From: Candidatus Bathyarchaeota archaeon
GTDB taxonomy: Archaea; Thermoproteota; Bathyarchaeia; Bathyarchaeales; Bathycorpusculaceae
Assembly: GCA_026014705.1 (NCBI GenBank)
Contig: JAOZHU010000034.1
Span: 44,081-108,080 of the forward strand
Direction of reading: 5' to 3'
DNA length: 64,000 nt
Of this stretch, positions 25,165 through 33,304 are shown piece after piece (positions within the stretch are counted from its first letter, which is position 1; every line of letters begins with the position of its first letter). The translations under genes and the position numbers were made by a program. A model generated the notes under the pieces. The model saw only the letters and a program-made list of their open reading frames with translations. It was not told the DNA's origin and searched no databases.

Positions 25165-25542
25165 TTAGCTTTTTCTTTTCTTTTCAGGTTTCTTCTCTTC
25201 TGCGGCAGGTTCAGGCGTTGCTTCCTCTGGTTTTGGCGCTTCTGCTTTTGGCTCTTCTTTTTTCTCTTCGATTTCGGAAGTTATTTCTTCAATGGGTTTC
25301 GGCGGCGGGGTAGTCGCCATTGTCCAGCCAATCCACGCGCCTATTGCTAGGATTGCGACAAACGCTACGAGCACCGGTATGGCGATTAGCCAGTATCTAA
25401 CAGCTGCCAAATCAGCTATTTTCAGCCACGGTAGCATGGCGGTAATTGGTTCGTAAAAGAAAAGTGCTGCAATGTACAGTACAGCGACCAGCACGCAAAC
25501 GAGGCAGATTACTCCACCTATTGCTTGATCTTTGCTTGCCAT
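25165..25542 (-). CDS. Membrane protein with two helices and acidic-basic tail
   Basis: A 125-residue protein. Hydrophobic helices lie near residues 8-30 and 50-75. The remaining 50 residues are a low-complexity Pro/Glu/Lys/Ala cytoplasmic tail (KPIEEITSEIEEKKEE onward) ending in KKPEKKRKS. It resembles small archaeal membrane proteins of unknown function. The ATG at 25542 is clear. Confidence 0.65.
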   Translation of the reverse strand: MASKDQAIGGVICLVCVLVAVLYIAALFFYEPITAMLPWLKIADLAAVRYWLIAIPVLVAFVAILAIGAWIGWTMATTPPPKPIEEITSEIEEKKEEPKAEAPKPEEATPEPAAEEKKPEKKRKS

Positions 25543-25618
25543 TTATTAATTCACCACTTATAGCCCTCTTATTATTTCAAGCCATTTAAAGTTTACCATG
25601 AAAATCGGAGTATGCAGG

Positions 25619-26875
25619 TTAAGTGGTTCCCATTTCCCATGTTGCAAGGTACTTCTGCTGTTCGGGCGTGAGCTTGTCGATTTTTACGCCCATTGAGTGG
25701 AGTTTCAGTTCGGCCACGGTTTCATCGATGTTCTGCGGTACTGCGTAAACTTTCGGCGTCAGTTTCGCTGTCTTAGCCATGTACTCCGCGCATAAGGCTT
25801 GGTTTGCAAAGGACATGTCCATAACTTCAGATGGATGACCTTCTGCCGCTGCCAAGTTAACTAGCCTTCCCTCGGCTAGAAGGTAAAGTCTCCTACCATC
25901 CTTCAGCGTGTACTCTTCTAGGTTAGGTCTCATTGTTCTTTTGGCTGTGGAGAGTCCTTCGAGGTCTTGCAGGTTTATTTCCACATTGAAGTGCCCACTG
26001 TTGGCGATTATGGCGCCGTCTTTCATGCGTTCCATGTGTTCTTTTCTTATGACGTTGAGGTCTCCTGTGGCCGTCACGAAAATGTCGCCTATGGCTGCTG
26101 CTTCGCTCAGTGGTACGACGCGTAAGCCGTTCATTACTGCTTCTAACGCTCTAAGCGGGTTTGTTTCGGTGATTATCACGTTGGCGCCTAAGCCTTGGGC
26201 GCGCATCGCTATGCCTCTGGAGCACCATCCGTAACCGCAGACCACGAAGGTTTTGCCTGCCAAAAGTGTGTTGGTGGCTCTTAGGATGCCGTCGATTGTG
26301 CTTTGGCCGGTGCCGTAGCGGTTGTCAAACAAGTACTTCGTGTAAGCGTCGTTTACGGCTATGATGGCGTATTTTAGGCTTCCAGTTTTTTCCATCGCTC
26401 TCAGCCGTAGTACGCCTGTGGTGGTTTCTTCGGTTCCGCCTTTAACGTTGGCTAGCTCGTTTTGGCGTTTGGTGTGGAGTGTGCCGACGAGGTCTGCGCC
26501 GTCGTCAAGCGTTATCGCTGGCTTGTAATCTAGCACTTTGTTGATGCACTGGTAGTATTCTTCTGTGGTTTGCCCTCGCCAAGCGAAGACGTGGATGCCT
26601 TTTTCAGCCAATGCTGCTGCCACATCGTCTTGTGTGGAAAGCGGGTTTGAGCCGCAGAGGGCCACTATAGCGCCTCCGGCTGCTAAGGCATCTGCTAACA
26701 CAGCGGTTTCTTTGGTAACGTGTAGGCAAGCGCCTAAGGTTAAGCCTTTGAAGGGTTTTTCTTTGCTGAATCGGGTTTTGATTTGGTTTAGGACTGGCAT
26801 GTGTGCTGCTGCCCACTCGATTTGCAGGTGTCCTTGGGCTGCCAGCGCTTTGTCTTTAACTTGGGAGTCTTTCAT
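25619..26875 (-). CDS. ahcY: Adenosylhomocysteinase
   Basis: Hydrolyses S-adenosylhomocysteine to adenosine and homocysteine, removing the by-product that inhibits methyltransferases. The 418-residue length fits the archaeal form. Signatures include [18 protein letters not shown], the lysine-aspartate stretch [26 protein letters not shown], the NAD-binding [10 protein letters not shown] near residue 217, and [10 protein letters not shown]. The C-terminal region has [26 protein letters not shown]. The start is ATG at 26875. Confidence 0.96.
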   Translation of the reverse strand: MKDSQVKDKALAAQGHLQIEWAAAHMPVLNQIKTRFSKEKPFKGLTLGACLHVTKETAVLADALAAGGAIVALCGSNPLSTQDDVAAALAEKGIHVFAWRGQTTEEYYQCINKVLDYKPAITLDDGADLVGTLHTKRQNELANVKGGTEETTTGVLRLRAMEKTGSLKYAIIAVNDAYTKYLFDNRYGTGQSTIDGILRATNTLLAGKTFVVCGYGWCSRGIAMRAQGLGANVIITETNPLRALEAVMNGLRVVPLSEAAAIGDIFVTATGDLNVIRKEHMERMKDGAIIANSGHFNVEINLQDLEGLSTAKRTMRPNLEEYTLKDGRRLYLLAEGRLVNLAAAEGHPSEVMDMSFANQALCAEYMAKTAKLTPKVYAVPQNIDETVAELKLHSMGVKIDKLTPEQQKYLATWEMGTT

Positions 26876-27038
26876 TTGTGTTTCCTTCTTTTAGGAAAGG
26901 ATTGTTGACGGGTTATTTAGCTTTGCTTCGTTGCTTGAAATTAAAGCGGTTTTTAGCGTGTTCGGCGAAGGGTTTGTTGAGTAGTTTTTGTGGTTGGAAA
27001 AGTTTAATTATTGTTTGTTTGCACCTAGTTTGTGAGGC

Positions 27039-27650
27039 TTGCATGTGAAGGAACCTTTTGCCAAGTTTGTCGAGAACACGTTAGAGCCGCGCACTCTGCT
27101 GATTACATGTGGGCTGCCGGGAACTTGGAAAACCGAGACTTCTGAGGAAATCGCCAAGATAAAAGGGTACCCGATTCTGAGGAGCGATTTGATTCGGCTG
27201 GAAGTGCTCAAGAACGAGGACATCTTTGACACGAAGGTTGCAGGTGACATGCGTAAGCGGTTGTCGGTTTATGATGAGCTGTTTCGGCGGGCAGACGACC
27301 ATGCGCAGAAGAGCAAGCAGGGAGTGATTTTGGATGCTACGTTTGTCACGCAGGACCTGCGGCGACGAGCGGCAGAAATCGCAGCCAAGCACGGTTTGAC
27401 TTTTGCGATTCTGCAAACCAGCTGCTCTGAAGAGGCGTCTGTTAGGCGGATTTTGAGGCGGACTAAGGAGAAGTATGAGTCGAACGCTTTGACGGTGGAG
27501 GCTTACCGCAATAACAAGAGCAAGTTTGAGCCTGTGGATGTGGATGATTTGAAAAGGCGGTTTCCGCATTTGCGCATTGTGCATTTTACGGTGGACACGG
27601 AACAAGACCCGCCTGAAACATGGTTCGTTATTGGCGTGGACAAAAGATAG
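27039..27650 (+). CDS. P-loop kinase of the AAA_33/polynucleotide-kinase-like type
   Basis: A 203-residue P-loop protein with Walker A GLPGTWKTE near residues 26-34, RSDLIR near 47-52 where small-molecule kinases bind the acceptor, and the strand GVILDATFVTQDLRRRA near 96-112. A lid-like RRILRRTKEKYESN follows. These match zeta-toxin/PNK-like kinases. It is 19 bases from a PHP phosphoesterase gene and close to the APH-like gene at 28551; those two kinase modules are fused in some bacteria. The start is TTG at 27039 or GTG at 27045. The substrate is unknown. Confidence 0.75.
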   Translation: MHVKEPFAKFVENTLEPRTLLITCGLPGTWKTETSEEIAKIKGYPILRSDLIRLEVLKNEDIFDTKVAGDMRKRLSVYDELFRRADDHAQKSKQGVILDATFVTQDLRRRAAEIAAKHGLTFAILQTSCSEEASVRRILRRTKEKYESNALTVEAYRNNKSKFEPVDVDDLKRRFPHLRIVHFTVDTEQDPPETWFVIGVDKR

Positions 27651-27668
27651 CTGGGCACTGTTTTCGCA

Positions 27669-28538
27669 ATGATAATCGACTTGCATATTCACTCTAAAAG
27701 TTCCGACGGCGCATTGGCTGTCGACGAGGTTATCAGGGAAGCTAAACGCAGGTGCATCGAGTTCATGTCGATTACTGACCATGATTCGATTGGCTGCCAC
27801 GAGGCGGCTGTGGAGTTGACGGCGCAGACGGGAATCCGCTATGTCACTGGTGTTGAGTTGAACGTGACTTTCTCGCATCCCAGCTACCGCGATGGAAAGC
27901 CTGTATCGTTGGATTTCTTAGGCTACCAGTTTGACGCAGCGAACAAAGCGTTGAAAGCGAAGCTGGAGCAGATGGCTGCTTACCGCGAGGAAAGAGCCGC
28001 CAAAATTTTAGCCAATCTTAATTCGGAATTTGAGAAAGAAGGCAAAGGCAAGCTGACCAAGGGCGATTTTGAGGAGATTCAGGCTTCCGTTGACGGCGTG
28101 CTCGGCAGACCGCACATAGCCGACTATCTCGTGCGAAAAGGCATTGTTAAGAGTAGGCAGGAAGCTTTTGACCGTTATCTTGTGAAGTGTGATGTGCCCA
28201 AGTTTCCGCTTTACCTTGAAGAGGCATCGCGGCTTGTGCGGGCGGCTGGCGGAAAACTGGTGATTGCACATCCCAACGACCCTCACGGGACATCGCTTGT
28301 GGCACTGACTAAATTGTTGCCTGAGCAGACTCAAATAATTGAAGAGTCAATGATGGCTTACATTGACGGCGTAGAATGCTGGCACTCCAGAAACGACGCA
28401 GAAACAACCGAGCACTATTTACGGTTCGCTAAAAAGCATAGGCTACTTGTGACGGGGGGAAGTGACTGCCACCAAAAACCCATCGTAATGGGAACAGTGA
28501 GAATCCCCGAATACGTGGCAGAGCAGTTTCGGCTCTAA
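27669..28538 (+). CDS. PHP-domain phosphoesterase
   Basis: A 289-residue metal-dependent phosphoesterase. The PHP motifs are all visible: DLHIHSKSSDG near residues 4-14, TDHDSIG near 38-44, GVELNV near 61-66, IAHPNDPHG near 199-207 and GGSDCHQ near 266-272. The arrangement resembles TrpH/RNase AM-type proteins acting on phosphate monoesters or nucleotides. It follows the P-loop kinase gene directly, and the APH-like gene converges with it 12 bases away, which suggests that this trio acts on related phosphorylated substrates. Confidence 0.85.
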   Translation: MIIDLHIHSKSSDGALAVDEVIREAKRRCIEFMSITDHDSIGCHEAAVELTAQTGIRYVTGVELNVTFSHPSYRDGKPVSLDFLGYQFDAANKALKAKLEQMAAYREERAAKILANLNSEFEKEGKGKLTKGDFEEIQASVDGVLGRPHIADYLVRKGIVKSRQEAFDRYLVKCDVPKFPLYLEEASRLVRAAGGKLVIAHPNDPHGTSLVALTKLLPEQTQIIEESMMAYIDGVECWHSRNDAETTEHYLRFAKKHRLLVTGGSDCHQKPIVMGTVRIPEYVAEQFRL

Positions 28539-28550
28539 ATGGCTTCTTGC

Positions 28551-29558
28551 TCATAGCGTTTTCGAGTATGCGGCGGCGAGAGTGAAATATGCTTTCGCTT
28601 GTTTCTTTGCGGCGTTCTTCTCGTTACTACGTACATTGGGATCTTTGAGTTTGAAGCTTGTTACTTTTCCGCGCACGTAAGCCCTGTAGCACTTGTAGAA
28701 CGGCAGAAGCCGCAGCAGCTCTAGGTCTCCAGAATACTTCACATACCTTTCAATAAAGAAGTCTGACAGGTCACTTCGTCCCTTGAAATCTAAATCCATA
28801 GCCAAGAAAGCCACGTCAGCGGCAACGTCGCAGTATCTGAAGCGTTCGTTGAATTCTATGGCGTCGAAAATGTAGACTTGGTCTGCCACGAAAATGTTGT
28901 CCGAGTGGATGTCGCCATGGCAATCTCTGATTCTGCCCGTGGCTATTCTCTTCTCGAAGAGCTCTGTGTTGCTTTGCATGAATGCTTCGACTTTGTTGCG
29001 GATTAGCTTAAAATCCTCAGCAGGTATTGTTGTGCCGGTGTACTCTGTAGTCTGTTCAAAGTTCTCCTTCCAATTAGTTTCTATCGTTGCTAAGGAGCCG
29101 AAAGTGCTTATTCGCCTGCTGGTTTCCGCCTTGGCGTGAAAATCCGCAATTGTCTTTGCTATGCTGTCAACAAGCCTATTGTCAACCTTGTTTTCTTCCA
29201 GAAGCCTGCTCAGCATTGTTTCCTGCGGCATCCGCTTCATCTTCACGGCATACTCGACTGTTTTGCCTGCGCCTTTAATTCGTATGGTGTCTACCTTGTT
29301 TATGGGCACAACTTCCAAGTACATGTCTCCGCACAGCCGCCTGTTTAGCTCAAGCTCTTTTTCACAGAAGAACCGCCGCTTCTCCAGCGTGGTGAAATCC
29401 AAAAAGCCGAAGTCTACTGCCTTTTTTACCTTGTAAACGAAGCGCTCAGTTAAGAAGACAAACGAGATGTGTGTTTGCACCAGTTCAACATTGCCCACGT
29501 CTTCGTCGTAAGCTTCTGGTTTCATCAAAGCTTCTACTATTTGCTTTTGAGCAGTCAT
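28551..29558 (-). CDS. Aminoglycoside-phosphotransferase-like kinase
   Basis: A 335-residue protein kinase-like (APH fold) enzyme. The N-terminal lobe has VFLTERFVYKVKKAVDFGFLDFTTLEKRRFFCEKELELNRRL. The catalytic loop is CHGDIHSDNIF, and the metal-binding segment is IFDAIEFNERFRYCDVAADVAFLAMDLDF. This is the N-terminal half of bacterial proteins in which it is fused to an AAA_33 kinase; here the second half appears as a separate gene at 27039-27650. The phosphoacceptor is unknown, and there is no evidence of antibiotic resistance. Confidence 0.8.
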   Translation of the reverse strand: MTAQKQIVEALMKPEAYDEDVGNVELVQTHISFVFLTERFVYKVKKAVDFGFLDFTTLEKRRFFCEKELELNRRLCGDMYLEVVPINKVDTIRIKGAGKTVEYAVKMKRMPQETMLSRLLEENKVDNRLVDSIAKTIADFHAKAETSRRISTFGSLATIETNWKENFEQTTEYTGTTIPAEDFKLIRNKVEAFMQSNTELFEKRIATGRIRDCHGDIHSDNIFVADQVYIFDAIEFNERFRYCDVAADVAFLAMDLDFKGRSDLSDFFIERYVKYSGDLELLRLLPFYKCYRAYVRGKVTSFKLKDPNVRSNEKNAAKKQAKAYFTLAAAYSKTL

Positions 29559-29789
29559 TTCTGGAATTTTGCCCTCCTTGAGGCTGCCTCCTATTGCCTG
29601 TTATGCCAGAACTCTTATGAGCAATATAGAATTATCTGTGCCTCGAACCACAGCGATTGTTTGCTGTTCTGCTGGTTCAAACTTGCCTGCTCTCATGCCA
29701 AAAGTGTCTATGTGTGTTTTTCGACATATTCCAAAATGGACTGAAAGATTAAATACGCTTCCAAGTCTCCATTAACCTCGGAGAACGAC

Positions 29790-29909
29790 ATGAACATCGA
29801 CACCATCGAAGACCTGAAGGCTGCGCTCAAACAAGTAGGCTACTCTAAAAAAGCAATAACCGAAATCATAAAATGGTACAACGGCGCAAACCGCCCTTTG
29901 CCAAACTAG
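29790..29909 (+). CDS. 39-residue helical protein
   Basis: A short open frame that looks real: MNIDTIEDLKAALKQVGYSK, then KAITEIIKWYNGANRPLPN. The pattern of two amphipathic helices split by GYSKKA resembles tiny conserved archaeal proteins. A GGAG lies 8 bases before the ATG, and a GATTAAATAC TATA-like box lies about 40 bases upstream. It sits alone between the divergent APH-like gene and the convergent pyrE. The function is unknown. Confidence 0.65.
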   Translation: MNIDTIEDLKAALKQVGYSKKAITEIIKWYNGANRPLPN

Positions 29910-29922
29910 CTCTGGGCAAAAG

Positions 29923-30534
29923 TTACTTCTTGATGTAGCCTAAAACCGCGTCTGCCTGTTCCTTCGAGATGCTTTTAGATTGGCTAAGAGAAGCCACTAC
30001 CTCCGAAATCTTCGCTAAGGCATGCACGCTGTAACCGAGGCTTTCCAGTTTTTCTCTTCCGCCTTGCTCCCTGTCCACCACAACCAGCAAATGCTTCACC
30101 TTTGCGCCGCGTTCCTCAAGCGGCTTTATCCCCTCAAACTTGGACAAGCCCTCGCTCACCACATCATCAAAAAACACTATGCTGTCGCCATGCGTTACTT
30201 CTGCACCCGCAGTCCTGCCTGTTGCGCCATACGCTTTGTCTTCTTTCCGCACCACAACACATGGCAAACCCACGGCGCAAGCGATACTGGGCAAAATCAA
30301 CGCACCCTTAAGCTCAATGGAAGCCAACTTAGTTACCCTCTCAGACGCCATAATTTGCCTCACTGCTTCGGCTGCCAAATCGGCAACAGCGCAAAGGTCT
30401 CGCGGTGAAGAAAGCAAACACGCAAGGTCAATATAGTAAGGGCTTAGCGCTCCAGACTTAATCTTGAACGTGCCAAACTTTAAGCAACCTGACCTGTAAA
30501 GCGCACGGGCAACAGTGTCGGGTACAGTAGACAT
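29923..30534 (-). CDS. pyrE: Orotate phosphoribosyltransferase-like protein
   Basis: A 203-residue type I phosphoribosyltransferase. The N-terminal FGTFKIKSGALSPYYIDLACLLSSPRDL is the OPRTase signature region, and CVVVRKEDKAYG holds the lysine loop. The PRPP-binding motif SIVFFDDVVSEGLSKFEGI deviates from the usual DDVxTTG form by having SEG. It should make orotidylate from orotate and PRPP, the fifth step of UMP synthesis, though the altered PRPP loop leaves room for another base. The gene stands alone. Confidence 0.8.
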   Translation of the reverse strand: MSTVPDTVARALYRSGCLKFGTFKIKSGALSPYYIDLACLLSSPRDLCAVADLAAEAVRQIMASERVTKLASIELKGALILPSIACAVGLPCVVVRKEDKAYGATGRTAGAEVTHGDSIVFFDDVVSEGLSKFEGIKPLEERGAKVKHLLVVVDREQGGREKLESLGYSVHALAKISEVVASLSQSKSISKEQADAVLGYIKK

Positions 30535-30696
30535 TTCCGAAATCCCTCTTTCCAGTGCGAAATCGCAAATTTAACTCTTTACTACTCCCTGCTATTCGTT
30601 TCAGCGGGAAGCGGCGCAAAAAAGCTGCTTAGCCCAAAAGTGGGAGCAACGTTTCTGCGTGCAGAGGTTTTCTCCAGCCTCAGCGCGAGCCTTATC

Positions 30697-30746
30697 AAAA
30701 GATATATAACAAGCCAGCGTCGTATTGGTAAAAAGTTCGGAGGCTC
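30697..30746 (+). promoter_or_regulatory. Promoter and ribosome-binding site of the dUTPase-fold gene
   Basis: AAAGATATATAAC at about 30698-30710 is a strong TATA-like box about 40 bases before the ATG at 30747. GGAGG at 30739-30743 is a good ribosome-binding site. Confidence 0.55.
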
Positions 30747-31274
30747 ATGCAGTTGGGCGTCTTAGGAAGAGACAAACTGAAAGAATTAATCGACAATTAC
30801 AAGGTAATTTACCCCCACGACTACACGCTTCTAGACGGCGACGGCTACATCCTCACCGTCAAAGAAGAAACCACCGTCAACTACTTAGAACACAAAAACC
30901 TAGTATCCTACGAAGTTGTTTTCACCCCGCCAAACTTCGTAGCTCACTTAACAGCCAAAAGCAAATACGGCAGAATGGGCTTATCCTTCCTGAACGCTGC
31001 CAAAGTGCACAGTGGCTTCATCGGACGCCTCGTGCTGGAACTCGTGAACCTCAGCAACGACCGACGCCCCATAGTCATCAAACGCGGCGACCCATTCATG
31101 CACATGGAATTCATCACCCGCGAAGGCGAACCTGCACCCTACATGGGCGAATTCCAATTCCAATACTTGACTGAAGAAGAAATACAAATGTACATTCCAA
31201 TACTAAAGAAAACTTTCCCGAACTATGAAGAACTCGCCAAGACATGGTTCAAAAACAAACGGCTACAAGCATAA
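30747..31274 (+). CDS. dUTPase/dCTP-deaminase superfamily protein
   Basis: A 175-residue protein of the trimeric dUTPase fold. The core signature AKSKYGRMGLSFLNAAKVHSGFIGRLVLELVNLS (residues about 72-105) corresponds to the SSxGRxGL and xxGF.G..LEL.N motifs. LDGDGYIL and RRPIVIKRGDPFMHMEF follow the usual strand order. It should act on dCTP or dUTP to prevent uracil in DNA; deaminase versus diphosphatase activity cannot be decided. The catalytic arginine of classic dCTP deaminases (SSxxR) appears shifted to Lys-Tyr-Gly-Arg. Confidence 0.8.
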   Translation: MQLGVLGRDKLKELIDNYKVIYPHDYTLLDGDGYILTVKEETTVNYLEHKNLVSYEVVFTPPNFVAHLTAKSKYGRMGLSFLNAAKVHSGFIGRLVLELVNLSNDRRPIVIKRGDPFMHMEFITREGEPAPYMGEFQFQYLTEEEIQMYIPILKKTFPNYEELAKTWFKNKRLQA

Positions 31275-31283
31275 CTTGTCACG

Positions 31284-32597
31284 TTACTTCTGGAAAACAT
31301 GAATTTCCCTGCCCACCCTATGCCTCTCCTCAGCGTCAACAAAAGACGCCATCCCCGCCATCTCCTCTTTAATGGCAACATCAGCAGAGAAAACCTTCTC
31401 CTGAAACAGGAACACGCGCTTAAAACCGGTGCCTTCAGCTTTCTCGCCAACAGGCATGGTTACCGCTTTGCCTGAACGCGTCCGCATATACGGCGACACA
31501 AGCACTAGACGCCCTCCCACTTTAAGCGCATCATACGCTTCTTCCAGAAAACCATAAAACACCCGTTCAAGCTTAGCAATGACTCTCACCGCATACTGCA
31601 CAGTGGGCAGTTGCCGCAAAGCAGGACCCAAATCAGGCTCCGTGGCTATGCAATCAACTTCCTTGCCAAGCTTGCTTGTTAACTTGCGCGCGTCACCCTG
31701 CAAAACTCGGTAATCCGCATTATCAAGCCCGTACTCGCCTGTGAGCCAATCAAGATTCGCGTTGGCGGCTTTGACGCACCACGGGTTTATGTCCACGCCA
31801 ACCACCTGCGCCCGGGTCAGCAACGCCTCCTGAAGAATCGTGCCCACTCCACAGAACGGATCCACGAAAAGCTTGCCTGAAGTGCACGCAGCCAAATTAA
31901 CCATAATCCGCGCCAACCGCGGCGGCATGGCGAAAATCTTACGCTGAACTGGTTTACCCACATCCCGTTTTTGAAACTCAAACGGGTTATGCACAGCCAC
32001 AGTGGTAGCAACTGCAGTTTGCTTCTTGCCTATGCAGAACAAGATTTCTGCTTTGTCTTCAACCAAGTTCTTTTTCAACACCTCAACCGCGCTTAACTGC
32101 GGCTGCACTCTGGTTTTAGCGAACCCCATGAAACTTGATTTCCTGCCACGCGCCGCCAGCATTTGTTTTATGGTGCTTCCCACGAACCGCTGAACAGCAT
32201 TGGCAGTTGGGCGTAAAGAATCGTCTGCACAGTAAACGCTCACTCCGAAAACAGTTTTCGCTGTCGCTTCCTCGGGTACGCTGGCAACTATGTCACTTAC
32301 CGCGATTGCCGTTTTTACTTGTTCCCGCGCCTGTTTGTCCTTGCGCAGAAATGCTTCTTCGGCAATGTGGGTTGCAAAATTTCCATTTACTTTCCCGATT
32401 TTCAAGATTCCCCCCAGCTCGTCAATGGCTATAGCTCTTGCATAATCCTCTGCGCTGGCGGCGAAGAATTCTTTTGAGATTTGCTGCACCTCAAACTTCA
32501 CTGCTCTGGCTTCTAAAAACGAGATAAGCTCTGCTAAGGATAGTTTCCAGTTCTTCCCGGGAATAAAAACGCAAATTGCTTGTGCTGCACTGGGCAT
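31284..32597 (-). CDS. Trm11/TrmG10-like tRNA guanine methyltransferase
   Basis: A 437-residue protein with an N-terminal region resembling a THUMP/ferredoxin-like RNA-binding part (residues 1-180) and a C-terminal Rossmann methyltransferase. The SAM motif I is FVDPFCGVGTILQEALL near residue 245. The motif IV position reads IATEPDLGPALR rather than DPPYG. TEPxLGP is found in a branch of archaeal TrmG10/Trm11 relatives, so the target may be N2 of a tRNA guanine, but this is uncertain. The start is ATG at 32597. Confidence 0.75.
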   Translation of the reverse strand: MPSAAQAICVFIPGKNWKLSLAELISFLEARAVKFEVQQISKEFFAASAEDYARAIAIDELGGILKIGKVNGNFATHIAEEAFLRKDKQAREQVKTAIAVSDIVASVPEEATAKTVFGVSVYCADDSLRPTANAVQRFVGSTIKQMLAARGRKSSFMGFAKTRVQPQLSAVEVLKKNLVEDKAEILFCIGKKQTAVATTVAVHNPFEFQKRDVGKPVQRKIFAMPPRLARIMVNLAACTSGKLFVDPFCGVGTILQEALLTRAQVVGVDINPWCVKAANANLDWLTGEYGLDNADYRVLQGDARKLTSKLGKEVDCIATEPDLGPALRQLPTVQYAVRVIAKLERVFYGFLEEAYDALKVGGRLVLVSPYMRTRSGKAVTMPVGEKAEGTGFKRVFLFQEKVFSADVAIKEEMAGMASFVDAEERHRVGREIHVFQK

Positions 32598-32691
32598 GAT
32601 TCCACAATTCCTAAAGCAGGTTTTCCCTATATAAGCAGTTGATGGCGTTCATCTCAAAGCATCACTTGCTTGATTAACTGAGAAAGCTAGA

Positions 32692-32736
32692 CAACTATGC
32701 AAAGGTCTATCCGTATAGTTGCAAATCGTTTAAATA
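32692..32736 (+). promoter_or_regulatory. L10e promoter with upstream inverted repeat
   Basis: TTTAAATA at 32729-32736 is a TATA box 35 bases before the ATG at 32771. CAACTAT (32692-32698) and ATAGTTG (32715-32721) form a 7-bp inverted repeat ending 7 bases upstream of it, a position suited to a regulator. Confidence 0.45.
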
Positions 32737-32770
32737 GCGCTTAAGGGTGTATGCTAAAAAGGGATATTGC

Positions 32771-33304
32771 ATGCATGCACGTAATTATCGACCTGTAAGA
32801 GGGCAAGCTTACACGCGGAAAAAGTTTGCACGAGGATTCCCGCCGCCCAAAATAGTAAAGTTCACAATGGGCGACACCAAGACAAACTTTGACTACGAAG
32901 CTAAACTTGTAGCCTCGAAGCGGGTTCAAATTCGCCACAGCGCTTTAGAAGCAGCGCGAGTGGCAACAAACCGCGTTTTGATGGATAAACTTGTTAACGA
33001 CTACCTCATGCAGGTTCACCCGTATCCTCATATTATCCTCAGAGAAAACAAGATGATTTTTGGAGCTCATGCTGACCGCCTTCAGCAGGGAATGCGCAGG
33101 TCATTTGGGAAAGCAATCGGCACTGCAGCTAGGATAGAGCCTGATCAAGTGCTGATAACTGTCAGGGTTAAAGCTAACGCTGTAGAAACAGCCAAAGAAT
33201 CCCTGAAGCGAGGAAGCGCAAAGCTCCCGTTGCCGTGCAAAATCGTGGTTGAAAAACTGCAATCTCCAGACGTAAACGACAAGGCGGAGACGGAGACGGC
33301 TTGA
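32771..33304 (+). CDS. rpl10e: Ribosomal protein L10e (uL16)
   Basis: Large-subunit ribosomal protein placed near the tRNA-binding site of the ribosome. The start ATG at 32771 gives MHARNYRPVRGQAYTRKKFA, matching the family N-terminus; an upstream in-frame start at 32747 is unlikely. The central VHPYPHIILRENKMIFGAHADRLQQGMRRSFGK is diagnostic. The last residues (NDKAETETA) are a short acidic tail. Its stop codon overlaps the TTG start of PEP synthase (TTGA), so the two genes are translationally coupled. Confidence 0.95.
   Translation: MHARNYRPVRGQAYTRKKFARGFPPPKIVKFTMGDTKTNFDYEAKLVASKRVQIRHSALEAARVATNRVLMDKLVNDYLMQVHPYPHIILRENKMIFGAHADRLQQGMRRSFGKAIGTAARIEPDQVLITVRVKANAVETAKESLKRGSAKLPLPCKIVVEKLQSPDVNDKAETETA

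Noticed and set aside
28551-29558. Antibiotic-resistance call for the APH-like gene
   Set aside because: The catalytic fold is shared by many small-molecule kinases, and the context points to housekeeping metabolism.
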